The position numbers and the translations under genes are program-made. Under the pieces are notes generated by a model, which was not told the origin of the DNA, searched no databases, and saw only the letters and a program-made list of their open reading frames with translations. Of a stretch of 64,000 nt of DNA, positions 37,686 through 48,271 are shown piece after piece. The stretch comes from Tetrahymena elliotti 4EA. Lineage: Eukaryota > Ciliophora > Oligohymenophorea > Hymenostomatida > Tetrahymenidae. Positions within the stretch are counted from its first letter, which is position 1, and the number at the start of each line of letters is the position of its first letter. Location of the stretch: the NCBI GenBank assembly GCA_000231825.2, contig JH720293.1, positions 1,178,001-1,242,000 on the forward strand, in the 5' to 3' direction.

Positions 37686-38069
37686 TCAAGAAGAAGTATT
37701 TATAAACATATTTAATAACTAAAAGACAGCTTTTTATTAAGAAAAAAAGTTAAGAATAAATTAATCAATTGCATTATAAAATTTACCTGAACCTACAACT
37801 ATAAAAACAAATAATGCGGTGATAATAGGACCAACTTTGCTAGATTTCTCTCTTGGAACAGGCTTTTGAGATTTAAAATATAGGCATCAAAAAAAATATT
37901 AATAATCAAAAAATTGAATACTTTTCCAGAAATAGCGGAATGTCCTCTCTTTGTAATATTTTCACTAAACTATTGATTTCTGTACTTGATGCTTCTGGAT
38001 GATGAGGTCTAGTATAATATTTATTCACTTCTTAATTTAAGATTAAAGATAATAATTCAGAATTACCAT
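37686..38069 (-). CDS. RAMP4/SERP1-like stress-associated ER membrane protein
   Basis: The core is typical of RAMP4: NQQFSENITKRGHSAISGK (animal RAMP4 has NEKHSKNITQRGNVAKT), a basic linker PVPREKSSKVGP, and one C-terminal membrane segment IITALFVFIVVGSG. RAMP4 is a tail-anchored subunit associated with the Sec61 translocon that helps glycosylation and quality control under ER stress. Exons are 38008-37922 and 37862 onward. The nearest usable start is ATG 38069-38067, joined by an intron directly after the ATG, so exon 1 would encode only Met. With TGA as the only stop the frame runs to 37688-37686, giving 88 aa. The family usually ends soon after the membrane span, so a further intron near 37810 is possible. 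Confidence 0.72.
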
Positions 38070-38506
38070 TTATATTTTCCTTTTACTTTTTTGATATTTT
38101 TTAATTAGCTTTTAAAATTAATATTTAAATTTTTTTTTTTTTCTACTTATATCTTTTTTAATCAGAAGTTGATATGAAAGTATTTGGAAATGAGCAAGTG
38201 GTTTGTTATTAAGTTTTTATTAGATTTACAATTCTACTGTTTTTGAAAGCTTGATAATGAATTAAATATAATGGTCATTAATTAGCTTATATAAAAATAA
38301 AACTAATTCATTTATTAGTGAAAATAAATGACAATTGATAGCTATTTTACAATTTCAAAACTATTTGCATATTATTTATAATTTTATATAAATAACACTA
38401 TTAATTAATATTAATTATTAAGTTTTACTCTTCATCATCTAATTAAACTAAAATTGAGAGCAATAAAAAAAACAATAACTACTTTTCATAGAATTTAGAT
38501 ATAAAA
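38070..38506. promoter_or_regulatory. Divergent promoter region RAMP4-like / MORN gene
   Basis: About 440 nt separating the two starts. AT-rich with a T-tract at about 38130-38155. No specific box identified. Confidence 0.35.
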
Positions 38507-40211
38507 ATGGATGTAACATTTTAGTTTTTTTAGATCTCCTTATTAGCTCAATAATAATAGCGAATAACTTTTTTATTATATTATAAAAAGTCTAACTCAA
38601 ATTATTAGCAGGAATATAGTGAGCATGTTTATACATTAAAAAATAGAACTGCTCCTTAAAAAGAACAGCATTGGAAGATGTAACATATTTGCCTTAAAAA
38701 AAAGAAATTTTGAATAAATTATTTAATAGAAATGATAGAAAGGCTTAAAAGAATGGACCTCATAGTGCTATCTACTGGGTTAAAGTAATCAAATAATGAT
38801 AAAAGTTATTTAAATAGAAATAAATGTATTTTATGAATAGAAAAAACAAAGAAATGAAGATGGATCAATGAAAGTTGAAAAATGGATAGCAAATACAAAA
38901 TATATTGGAGATTGGAAAGATAATAGAAAAGATGGATTTGGTATTTAGTTCTATGGAAATGGTGATAAATATGAAGTAAATTGATATTTATCTTCTGTTA
39001 ATAACTTATAAAATAATCTTTATTTAAAATTAAGGGTGGATGGTAAAATAATCTGAGAAATGGTTAAGGTACTTTTTGGGTTTGTGAAGGCAAAAATAAG
39101 TAAACCTTTATTCTTATAAAGATTAGTATTTTACATATTTTTTATAAAAGATTAAGAAGAGAATATACTGGTGATTGGGTAGATGATAAAAAAACTGGTA
39201 AAGGTACTATGTTTTATAATAACGGAGATAGGTACGATGGTCTTTGGTTAGATGATAAACCACATGATGAAGGTAGAATGATTTATGCAAATGGAGATGT
39301 TTATGAAGGTTTTAATTGCATTATGATTATGGCAAAAATAATTTTTAAAAAAATAAAAAAAAGGATAGTGGTTTGTTGGTAAAAGAAGTGGATATGGTGT
39401 TATGACTAAAAGAAACGGTGATCACTTTGAAGGTCATTGGGTTAACGATAAAAGAGAAGGATAAGGATCTTACTTTTTTGCTTTAAAAAATTAAGTATTT
39501 GTTGGGGAATGGGTTGATGACATGCCTAAGACAGGTGTTTATTCTGAAGTTGAGGATCCATACACTGTTAAGCCTGAAAGGTAAGAAATAATTTTTATTA
39601 TATTAATATGATATTTATTCTTATCAATAATATTTTTATTTAATTTTTAAAGAGAAAAACACTTTACTGACCCTTATCTTTTACCTAATATACCGAAAAT
39701 CTAATTAAAGAACCCAACTAAAGTTCTTTAAGAGGCTATGGAAAATGTAAGGAAATAAAGAACTATTTATAGAGCTAGATTTATACCTATAGACGAATTA
39801 TACACTGAAGAAGAACGTTTAGAGCTTTATAAAGAATTTGCTGCTGCATGTGATGATAATAGAAAAGTTTCAATACTAGGACTAAATGCTATCTTAGCAA
39901 ACATGGATTTCGAATTAACAGGTAAATTAAAAAATCTTAAGATAAATAAATATTTTAAAATTATCTTTTTAGACGAAGACATCAAAGATTATTTAGAAAA
40001 ATTAAAACCTGAAAATCCTCAAGCTGATATAGACTATGATACATTTGCTAGATTAATAGCTATTATTCTTGAAGATAAGTCATTTGAATAAGGATAAGAG
40101 GATAACGATTAAGTTTATGAGGATGAAAATGAAGAAGATCAATAATAATATTAAAATGATGTTGGTTAGTAATATGATGAAGATAATGATGAAAATTCTG
40201 ATCTTTTTTGA
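38507..40211 (+). CDS. MORN-repeat protein with C-terminal EF-hand-like domain, 436 aa
   Basis: Eight exons (38507-38679, 38730-38784, 38841-38975, 39035-39099, 39151-39308, 39364-39580, 39653-39921, 39973-40211) keep phase throughout. About seven MORN repeats span residues ~95-265, for example YIGDWKDNRKDGFGIQFYGN, YTGDWVDDKKTGKGTMFYNN, YEGQWFVGKRSGYGVM and FEGHWVNDKREGQGSYF. They are followed by a helical region and an EF-hand-like half (VSILGLNAILANMDFELTDE, then ADIDYDTFARLIAIIL) with poor calcium ligands. The tail is Glu/Asp/Gln-rich. MORN repeats bind membranes or microtubule-associated complexes. In ciliates many such proteins are axonemal or radial-spoke related, so a ciliary role is inference. 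The first ~45 residues are hydrophobic and Gln-rich, and the ATG at 38507 is less certain. Confidence 0.88.
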
Positions 40212-40635
40212 AAAAAATAATTCTATCTTTTAAAAATAATTATGTTTTACTTATTTTTCAATTGTATTTTTATTGGCTAATCATTCTTAATTAATCAAAT
40301 CTTCTTACTTTATTTTTTCTTATTTTTTAACGAATTGTTTGTTTAAAAAAATAAAACAATCTGATGAAGAAATCATTAATTTAATTAAATATAAATATCA
40401 AAGCTGCGCTAAGGAAAAGTTTTTTAAGCTTCAGCTATCTTTCTCTTTGTGACTTATGTCGAAGGCTAAGTATTTTGACAATTGATGGAGAGATATGAAG
40501 CAAAGAATGGAATATTAGATGGAGGAAGGAGATAGGAGTTTAGAAGAATGGATGATTATCTGAATAAATACTTTAATTGTTTATAAATAAAAAAGAAAAA
40601 AATATTACTTCAAGAGAGAGAAAGTATCAAAGATT
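40212..40635 (+). other. Possible decayed gene fragment with one frameshift
   Basis: From ATG 40456 the plus strand reads MSKAKYFDN and then TGA. One base out of frame it continues as LMERYEAKNGILDGGRRQEF and RRMDDYLNKYF. The purine-rich strand and codon mix look coding. The two parts would fuse if a single base had been lost near 40483. I see no intron that restores it. The opposite strand is also open here. Family unknown. Confidence 0.3.
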
Positions 40636-40639
40636 AAAA

Positions 40640-40799
40640 GAAATTATTTTAATTAGGAGAGATATCTTTGACAGCATACTGGTCCTACAGAGAAATTAGT
40701 TTTTACACCATCTCTTAATTCTGCATACCTTTCAGGAAGTTTTTAAAGTTCGATAGTAGGTGTCCATGCCGGATGAGATATTTATAGGCTAATTAAAAT
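40640..40799 (-). CDS. Candidate coding exon, product unknown
   Basis: After a clear intron-type acceptor (TTTTAATTAG, about 40800-40809) the minus strand reads LQISHPAWTPTIELQKLPER, then YAELRDGVKTNFSVGPVCCQ. The Pro/Trp/Arg content and lack of A/T-only codons indicate real coding sequence. A start and a convincing stop were not found. A possible upstream exon ends at a GTAATC donor near 41054, in the tRNA-like region. Short motif-rich proteins of this look are common among ciliary microtubule-associated proteins, but this is a weak analogy. Confidence 0.4.
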
Positions 40800-40959
40800 A
40801 AAAGTAATTTGATTATTGAGAAATAATTGAATTAATTTAAAAATATGGAAAAAAAAATGAAAAAAATAAAAACAAAAACAAAAATAAAAGACAATTTAAA
40901 GTTAATGAAGATAATTTGAAAGGAATCTAGATAAATATTGAAATCTTCTTGAAGATATG

Positions 40960-41077
40960 AAATTTTAAGTGAATTTGAACTCCTGATCTTGATTAATTGA
41001 ACAGTCTTTGCTTAATGATTGGAGACTAGTGTCGTTTAAATTGGGGAAGGATTACCTAACCACTAATCTAACTTGAT
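40960..41077 (-). ncRNA. Degenerate tRNA-like (Pol III type 2) element
   Basis: On the minus strand, an A-box-like stretch TTAGATTAGTGGTTAGG (41072-41055) forms a D-arm: GATT, loop AGTGGTTAGGT, AATC. A B-box-like GAGTTCAAATTC lies at 40982-40971. The acceptor-like ends ATCAAGT (41077-41071) and ACTTAAA (40970-40964) pair only partly. The A-to-B distance is about 70 nt, longer than a normal tRNA, and the T-stem pairs poorly. It is therefore not a functional canonical tRNA. It may be a tRNA pseudogene or another Pol III RNA. The GC content is well above the surroundings. Confidence 0.3.
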
Positions 41078-41186
41078 ACGACAACCTTAGGCTGCACCCA
41101 ACAATGTCTTTCAAAAAAACTAAAATAATTTTTTTTAAAGAGGATTACTATGCGATAATTTTTTTAATATGTTTAATAAAATCGAG

Positions 41187-41262
41187 AACTCAACTGATTA
41201 ATAATTTTTTTTACCGTTAAGGATACATTTTAATTTAAATAAAAACTCAACTGACTAATAAA
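41187..41262 (+). repeat. Direct repeat AACTCAACTGAYTAATAA, two copies
   Basis: Copies at 41187-41204 and 41244-41261 differ at one base, with a 39-nt spacer. They lie in an A-rich intergenic stretch between the tRNA-like element and the DENN gene. No function is suggested. Confidence 0.4.
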
Positions 41263-42398
41263 TAAAAGAAACAAAAAAAATATAAAAAAAGAATATATAT
41301 TAAAAAAAACACATAAAAAAAATAAATCTTATATTAAAAACTAACTAACAAACAAACAAAAAATTAATCTTAAAATATTGACTAAAAAAAAATATTAAAA
41401 TAAACAAAATATAAAAATAATGAATCTAAAATGATACGCTAAAAGCTATTCGACATAAACACTCCAAGCAAAGCTTATATGCCAAATTTTAATTTTAAAA
41501 AAATAAAAGGAAAATATGAAAATGATTTATCTAAATAGATATTCTTGGAATAAGGAGATTTAATAATCTAAATTAAATTTTATTGGCCAAATTTTCATTT
41601 TCTGGTTTCGAGTTATTTTTTACTTTATCTTCCATTCATGTAATTGTTATTTACACTCTTTAATTAATATTTCATTTTCTTCATAAAAAAAGAGTTTCAT
41701 TAGAAAATAAAATCTTCTTATTAATTTCTAAATCAATAATTATCAAAAAAAGTAGATTTTAATTATTAAAATTTATTAGTCTATTATTTTTATTTTAAGA
41801 ATTTTAAGAATTAATATTCTATTTCAAAATATAAGTCAAAGAAAAAATATATAATTGAGTTATTTTAAAATAATTATTTTTATTTCTTAGTTTTATATTT
41901 AGTTTGTTGTTAAACAAATTCAATAATTTACATAAATACAATTTTAAAATGATTAACTTAAGTTATTTAAATTTATTGACTATTTTAAATGAGTAATAGT
42001 AATAGAATTGATATTTTGTAATGAATATCCTAAATTAAATATTGATTGATATGATTTATGGCATCAACTTTATAATAAAAAATACTAAAGAAATTTGCAT
42101 TAAATTTTGAATTGAATTTAAAACCTTCTTATATTATAGCCTTATTTATTTCTAAGGTATTTGAAAAAATTAGATTTAAGTAAAAAGAAATAAAGTTCGT
42201 TAATATCGACTTTGAGTTGTTAATACAGCATATAGATTTGAAATTAAAACAAATTAAGTAGCAAAAATCATAATAATCTAAAAGCAAAGCAAGTAGTACT
42301 TACTATTGGATACTCAACCCTAATATTCTACTTAATAGATCAAATTTTCATTTATTTTTTTTACTGCCAACAAATTACATAGGCAAAGATTACTCAAT
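41263..42398. other. Intergenic region upstream of DENN gene
   Basis: It begins with a long A-rich, low-complexity section (41263-41420). A slightly GC-richer patch at about 41430-41490 has no recognisable structure. The frame just upstream of ATG 42399 is open, so the DENN gene could start earlier. Confidence 0.35.
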
Positions 42399-45300
42399 AT
42401 GAACATCTTACCAGAAGTTTAAAATTGTGCTGATATTTTAGAGTTGTTTGTGATTTTAGGTATCAAAATAACCAATGAAAGTAAAACTCATCTTTTCTTT
42501 TGAGATGTCTTAAATTAAAGTTGCAAAGATGAAATTGAATTTTATTTTTAATATAAAGCTATAGAAATCAGTGATTAAGCACAGTAATTTGAATTTTCAA
42601 TTAAAGATGTTTATCCTTAAGTTGAAAATAAACCCGGCTTTATACATAACTTGCATCATGTACATTTTTGAAAACATTTTTATTTAAAAATGATCATTGA
42701 AATTAATTATTTTCTAAATGATTTCTTATGAAATAAAGTGGTGTTTTCCTGAAGGTGTGCAGATTTATGATGAATAAGGAAACTAAAAATGTTTTAATAA
42801 TCAAAAGAAGTAAATTAGCAGTTTAGAAAGCTAAAATAGTAAGCAATAAATACAAGATAAAGTAAGTGTTTTCAACTTTGTAATTACTGATGAGAATTCT
42901 TTGAAGAGATATTGCACTTGCCTCTAAGTTTATGTAAAATATTTAAATTAATATTTTGAATAATTAAAATAATTTTTAAATGTTTTATTTTCATCAATTA
43001 TTATAATTAACTTTATATTTAATAGGAACTTAGGAAACTCAAAATTAAAACTACAACCGAACCCACCAATTCAGAGTATCAAAAGGTATTTATACCTAAA
43101 TCTTACTGTTTAATAAGTAGACTTAATCTTCTTGAAGTTCATAAATAATTTCTTGCTTTTATTTACAAATATGTTGTGCATCCATAAATAGTTTAAAATT
43201 CAATCTAGGCCAATGCTTAAAGTAGCGAATTAGTTTACGATTCCATAAAATTTTCTCAAACTTAAATATAAAACTTTGAAAAATATGCTAATAATTATGG
43301 CTTTAGAGAGGCTTAAAAAGTAGCAATTAATAATAATTCTGAATTAAAGGAATAGGGAAGTATTGTATTTAATGTCAGGGAGGAATTTGTTTTCAATTTC
43401 CTATTTTCTTACCTCAAGACCATTAAGAGCCGTTAAAATATAAATTAATCTAAGTAATTTAGTCTTGTTATGAATGGGAGAGAAATATTTACACTCCGTA
43501 ATTGTGTGAATAAGTTATTTGAAATAGAGAACTTTTCTTACAAGCCATTATTTATGAAATTATCAATTTAAAATATAATCGATCTCATATAAAGTATTTT
43601 ACTAGAAAAATAAATTATCATCTTTTCAAACAATCCAAGTGATATTATACATTTGTGTGAAGCATTATTTACTTTTATAAGACCTCTAACCTGGAATTGC
43701 TTGTACATTCCATTCCTGCCAACACAGATGATAGAGACTTTACATATTATGGTGCCTTATATTATTGGTATTCATAGAAATAATAAAGATAAAGTACTCT
43801 CTTCAGTAGAATCTGAAAATAAAGTTTTCCTTGATTTAGATAGTGATTACATCATATAAGATGTATTTCTTTCTTTCTATTCTTTCTTTATAAATTAAAT
43901 ATAAATTTTATTTTAATAATAATCAGGGACTTCAATTACCAGAATTTTTAAAGTTTCATTTAAAAGAATAACTGAGAGAAAAGTTAAAAAATTACAAGGA
44001 TACTCTCAAGCAAGGAACTAAAAAAGAATAAAATCTTAACTTTATGAATCTTATTTTAAACATGAAGAAAATATTTTTATAATTTATGATTTCGCTAATC
44101 AATAATTACATACCATTCTTTCTTTTCCCCACTGATTTTAATTATGAAAGAGATGTTAGTAATGAAATATTTGATTTTAAGGCTTATTTTAGATTCTTAG
44201 ATGCTTCTTCTGAGCCATTTTATCAAGAATTCGCCTAAAAAACTATGGTAAATTTTTTATTTTGTTAGAAATTTAATTTAATTAAATTTAAAAAATAGAT
44301 TTTCAGAACTTTTATTGAAGAGACTTATAAGGTTTTAAGATAAGTTGAAGTATTCAACAGAGATATAAGAGATATTAGAGATAAAGACACCCCTTAATAT
44401 TTAATAGAATTTATAAAAGAAATTTAAAAGTTAAATTCATACATCCAACTTTAAAGTTAAAAGAAAATAGAAATTACAAATGTGAATGTTTATAAATATC
44501 CAGATCTTCTCCATACTTTAAATCTAGAGCATTCTATTATAATCAACAATTATATGCAAGAATTGTAAAGATAAAATTTTACTGAAACTAAAAATGAACT
44601 ATTAAAATACTTGATCTTCTTCTAAAAAGATCTTAAGAAAAAGTAGAGCTAGAATCCATTCTATCCCTCAAACATTCGTAGCATCACAACACCTCTTTCT
44701 CCAATAGTTGAGTAAGTTGGAGAGATTCCTATTATTAATTTAGATGATATCATGAATGATGTAGATAAAACTATAACTAAAAAAGCAGAAGAAAGTAAAT
44801 AACATGTATACATAAAGCAACCTTACTTTTCAGAATAAAATATAGATTTTTAAATTTAGTTAGACAACCAAAATCAAATATTTGAAGTAATTTTTTGCTA
44901 TATTAATTGATTTTTAGATTTAAATTATTTCTTTAATTTTTTTTGATGTTTATTAGATTAAAGAATTTGAAGATTAGAGTTCCAAAATTTTAATCCCTTA
45001 ATTTGCCAAGAATATTGGTATGATGGAAAATCATAATAAAAGACAGAGTTTGAGTATTTAAGAATATTCAACAAATGAGCTTATTATCCCTTACCCATCT
45101 CCCAATAGAAATAATCTAAACTTAAATTACTCAAATAATCTTTCTAAAGAATTTTAAACTTTTCAAAGTCAGCAAAGGCTTCATTCTGAATAAAGTTCTT
45201 TCAATGGATACAGTGATTAATTTTAATTTTGACTTTTTTATTTTATTAATTTTTAAAACATATTTAATCTAGGTGGAATGCAATTTAATTAACAAAATAA

Positions 45301-47977
45301 TTTTCATCCAAGTGCAAATGCTATGATGTTTTCAACTGAAACAAGATGGAATAAATTTGAATAAAATACTAAAAATACAGGAGGAACTTCATCACAAAGT
45401 TTAAAAAGAAGCTCAAGAAAAATATTTGAAAATACTGTAACTTAATACTCTGGAAATTATTATCCCGCTTAATATAAGCCTAGAACTACTTTAGATCCAA
45501 ATAATTAAAGAAGATTTAGTAATAATATAAAATAGAAAGCTAAAACAGATATGAGCATTGAAGAAAAGAATTATACTTAAGAAGACTTACGTTGCCACAT
45601 TTTTAGTAACTAGATCCAAATTTAAGAAGACACTTTGGGAGAAGATGCACAAGATGAAGATTATAAATTTTTTGATATTGATGAAGTACCTAAAAGGTAG
45701 GTACCAAAGAAAGATAAATCTTTATCTCCTAATCGCTCTGATATTCCAGAAGAAAATTAAGTAGATACAGTACCTGATTTCTTTAGAGGAGAATTAGAGA
45801 TGAAAAATATTGTCACATTAAATATAGATTAGATAACTAGTTGTCATACTTTCCGTAAAAAGGAAGTGACTATTCAGGATAAAACAAAAAATCATTTTAA
45901 ATCAGTTTAAAATTTAGGTGGATAATCTACTACTCAAAGGAGCTTGAATTGCCAACACAATAATTTTGCTATTAGTTCAATAGAAGAAAGTGAATTAGAT
46001 AATGAATATAATCATAATAAATCCAATGAGGAAGAATTTGGTTCTGATCCCTTACTTGAAATCAGAAATCATTTTTTTTAAGATCAATTATCTCCTGTAA
46101 ATGTTTGTAGCAGATTCTCACTTTCTAATAACCCATTCACAGTTCTATCCCCAATAAATTAAGGAAGTGGCCAAATCCCTTAATTGAAAAGTGCTTATTA
46201 TTAACCTTACTTTAAAAATAACAAGGTTAGTACTTAAAGCCAAGCAGCACCCCGTAAAGCTATTTTTAATACTTCTACTGGTGATTAAAATAACAATTCC
46301 AATTATTCAAAATGTTAAATAAAAACTGAGGAAAACTTTGATAGCAGAATTTAACTATCTACTATCTAGAATCAGCAAATAAATACTAAGACTTAATAAG
46401 ATTTAGCATCCCCAAACAATTCTAAAATATTTTCTTAGAAATGGAAGATTTTAAATGGAGTTTAGCTGAATACTTAAATAACAATAGATGAAGAGGATAA
46501 TTAGACTCTATTAAGTAATGGAAGCTAAATTTTTTCTCAAGGTATTAAATCACCCACCTACAAATCTTAAAGCCCATAAGGGCATTAAATTGTGGTTTTG
46601 TAATAGTAAAACATACTCAAATAAAATTAATAAAATATTGCAATTATTCCTTATCAATAAAACTCACATCACTTAAAAATTTAACAAAAATTAAAGAATA
46701 ACTACTTTCATACTGAAAATGTTTAAGAAGAAGAAAATGAGAATTTGTCAACTGAACCTAGAGATAAGCCTCACTAAACATAAGTCTAATCTAGAGTTAT
46801 GTTCAACCCTCCTTCATAAATTTTAAACAAACAAAAAAATGTTCAAAAGTCAGAGACTCAAAAGAAATAAGGTTATCTATTAACAAGTAATGAAGAAAAT
46901 AAATTTGAAAATGCTCAAATTAAAGACGATCCTTTGATCTTAAAAGATTACTTTTCATATGATATAAATAACAATAAAATTAATTCTAATACATAGAATA
47001 AGTTAAAGCAATTTTAGCCAAATTAAAAAATCTAAGTCTAGAATCTTACAAATAAAACAAACCAACAAACAATTATTCAAACTGAAATTGGAGAAGATGA
47101 CAAAAAGACAACATATCACAAGAGAAGAGGAAATAGTAGCTAAACAAATTTAACTGTAAATGCTAGCTCTAATAGATCTTTATCTTAAATGAATCTTATG
47201 TCTATTAATTAAAATTCAAACTATGGTAACAGTAATTTGATAAAAAATTAAAATAGTGTTAATTTAAAATAGTATTCTGAAACAAATAGGGAGGTAAAGG
47301 CAGCAAGTTATAGTAGCATAGCCTAGAATTAAAAAGCAATAAAATATAAAATATTTGATCAATCACAATAATAAAATGAAAAATAAATTTAGCCAAATTA
47401 ATCACAAAAAACTTCATAAAATGATATTAAAGTAAATTAAAGCAATGACTCTATTTAAAATAAATAAAACTTAATGAATTCAAATCTCCGTGCTATTACT
47501 CAATATACACATACCCAAATTTAAAGAGAAAATCAAACTGCCAATTAGCAGGAAAAAAGTAATAATTAATTAGGTCTTTTATAAACTTAACTTAGTGAGT
47601 AAAATGTTCTCAAAAGGCATAATAATTAAGTTATTCAAGGTAAAGAAACAATATCTCATTTGTTACAGCAAAGGAGATAATCAAAAGAATAATACTTTAC
47701 CCAAAAGTTTTCTCAGCCTCAGATATTGGTAGTTGCAGAAAATAAATTTAATTTTAATAACTAAGCTTTAAATGGTGTGCAAAGCAATATTGCTAACACA
47801 AATAATTATTATGATAAAAATATAAAACAAAATTTATAAAGTAATCTAAATCAATAGTAGAAGATATCTTCTATGAAATAAATAAGCTAACAAAACTACT
47901 TTATAACAAAGAATAACTAATTTAAGTAAACAACAGTAGCTAATCAAAGCAAAATCAATTCAAAAAGAATATTTTGA
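42399..47977 (+). CDS. DENN-domain protein with very long low-complexity C-terminal tail
   Basis: A multi-exon gene. The N-terminal part has the upstream-DENN motif KWCFPEGVQIYDEQGN and the strand VSVFNFVITDENSLKRYCTC. The core DENN domain follows: IIFSNNPSDIIHLCEALFTF, RPLTWNCLYIPFLPTQMIET, LHIMVPYIIGIHRNNKDK and VFLDLDSDYII. This order (uDENN, cDENN, dDENN-like helical region to about 44,660) is diagnostic. Known DENN proteins are guanine-nucleotide exchange factors for Rab GTPases in vesicle traffic, so that is the probable role. From about 44,950 to TGA 47975-47977 the protein becomes a >900-residue Gln/Asn/Ser-rich tail with scattered short Lys and Asp/Glu patches, presumably disordered. 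Introns cluster in the first 3 kb. The start at 42399 and the first intron are uncertain. Confidence 0.85.
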
Positions 47978-48271
47978 GCTCTAAAGATAAAAAATAAATG
48001 TACAATAAATCATCTATTTGAAAATTAAGAAAATAAATAAATATCTATAATTAATTAATTTATTTTATTTATACCTAATTTTATATTATAATGTAAAACA
48101 ATAATATGCATAGATCAGGTGTTGTTATAATTAAAATATATTAAAAACCTTATCTCCAATCATACATATTAATCAACTTCACACTTTAATTTTAATTAAT
48201 TGTTAGATAGATAATTATCCTTTCAACTTATTTATTGTTATTTTAAAATATTCCTAAACCTTTTTTATTCA

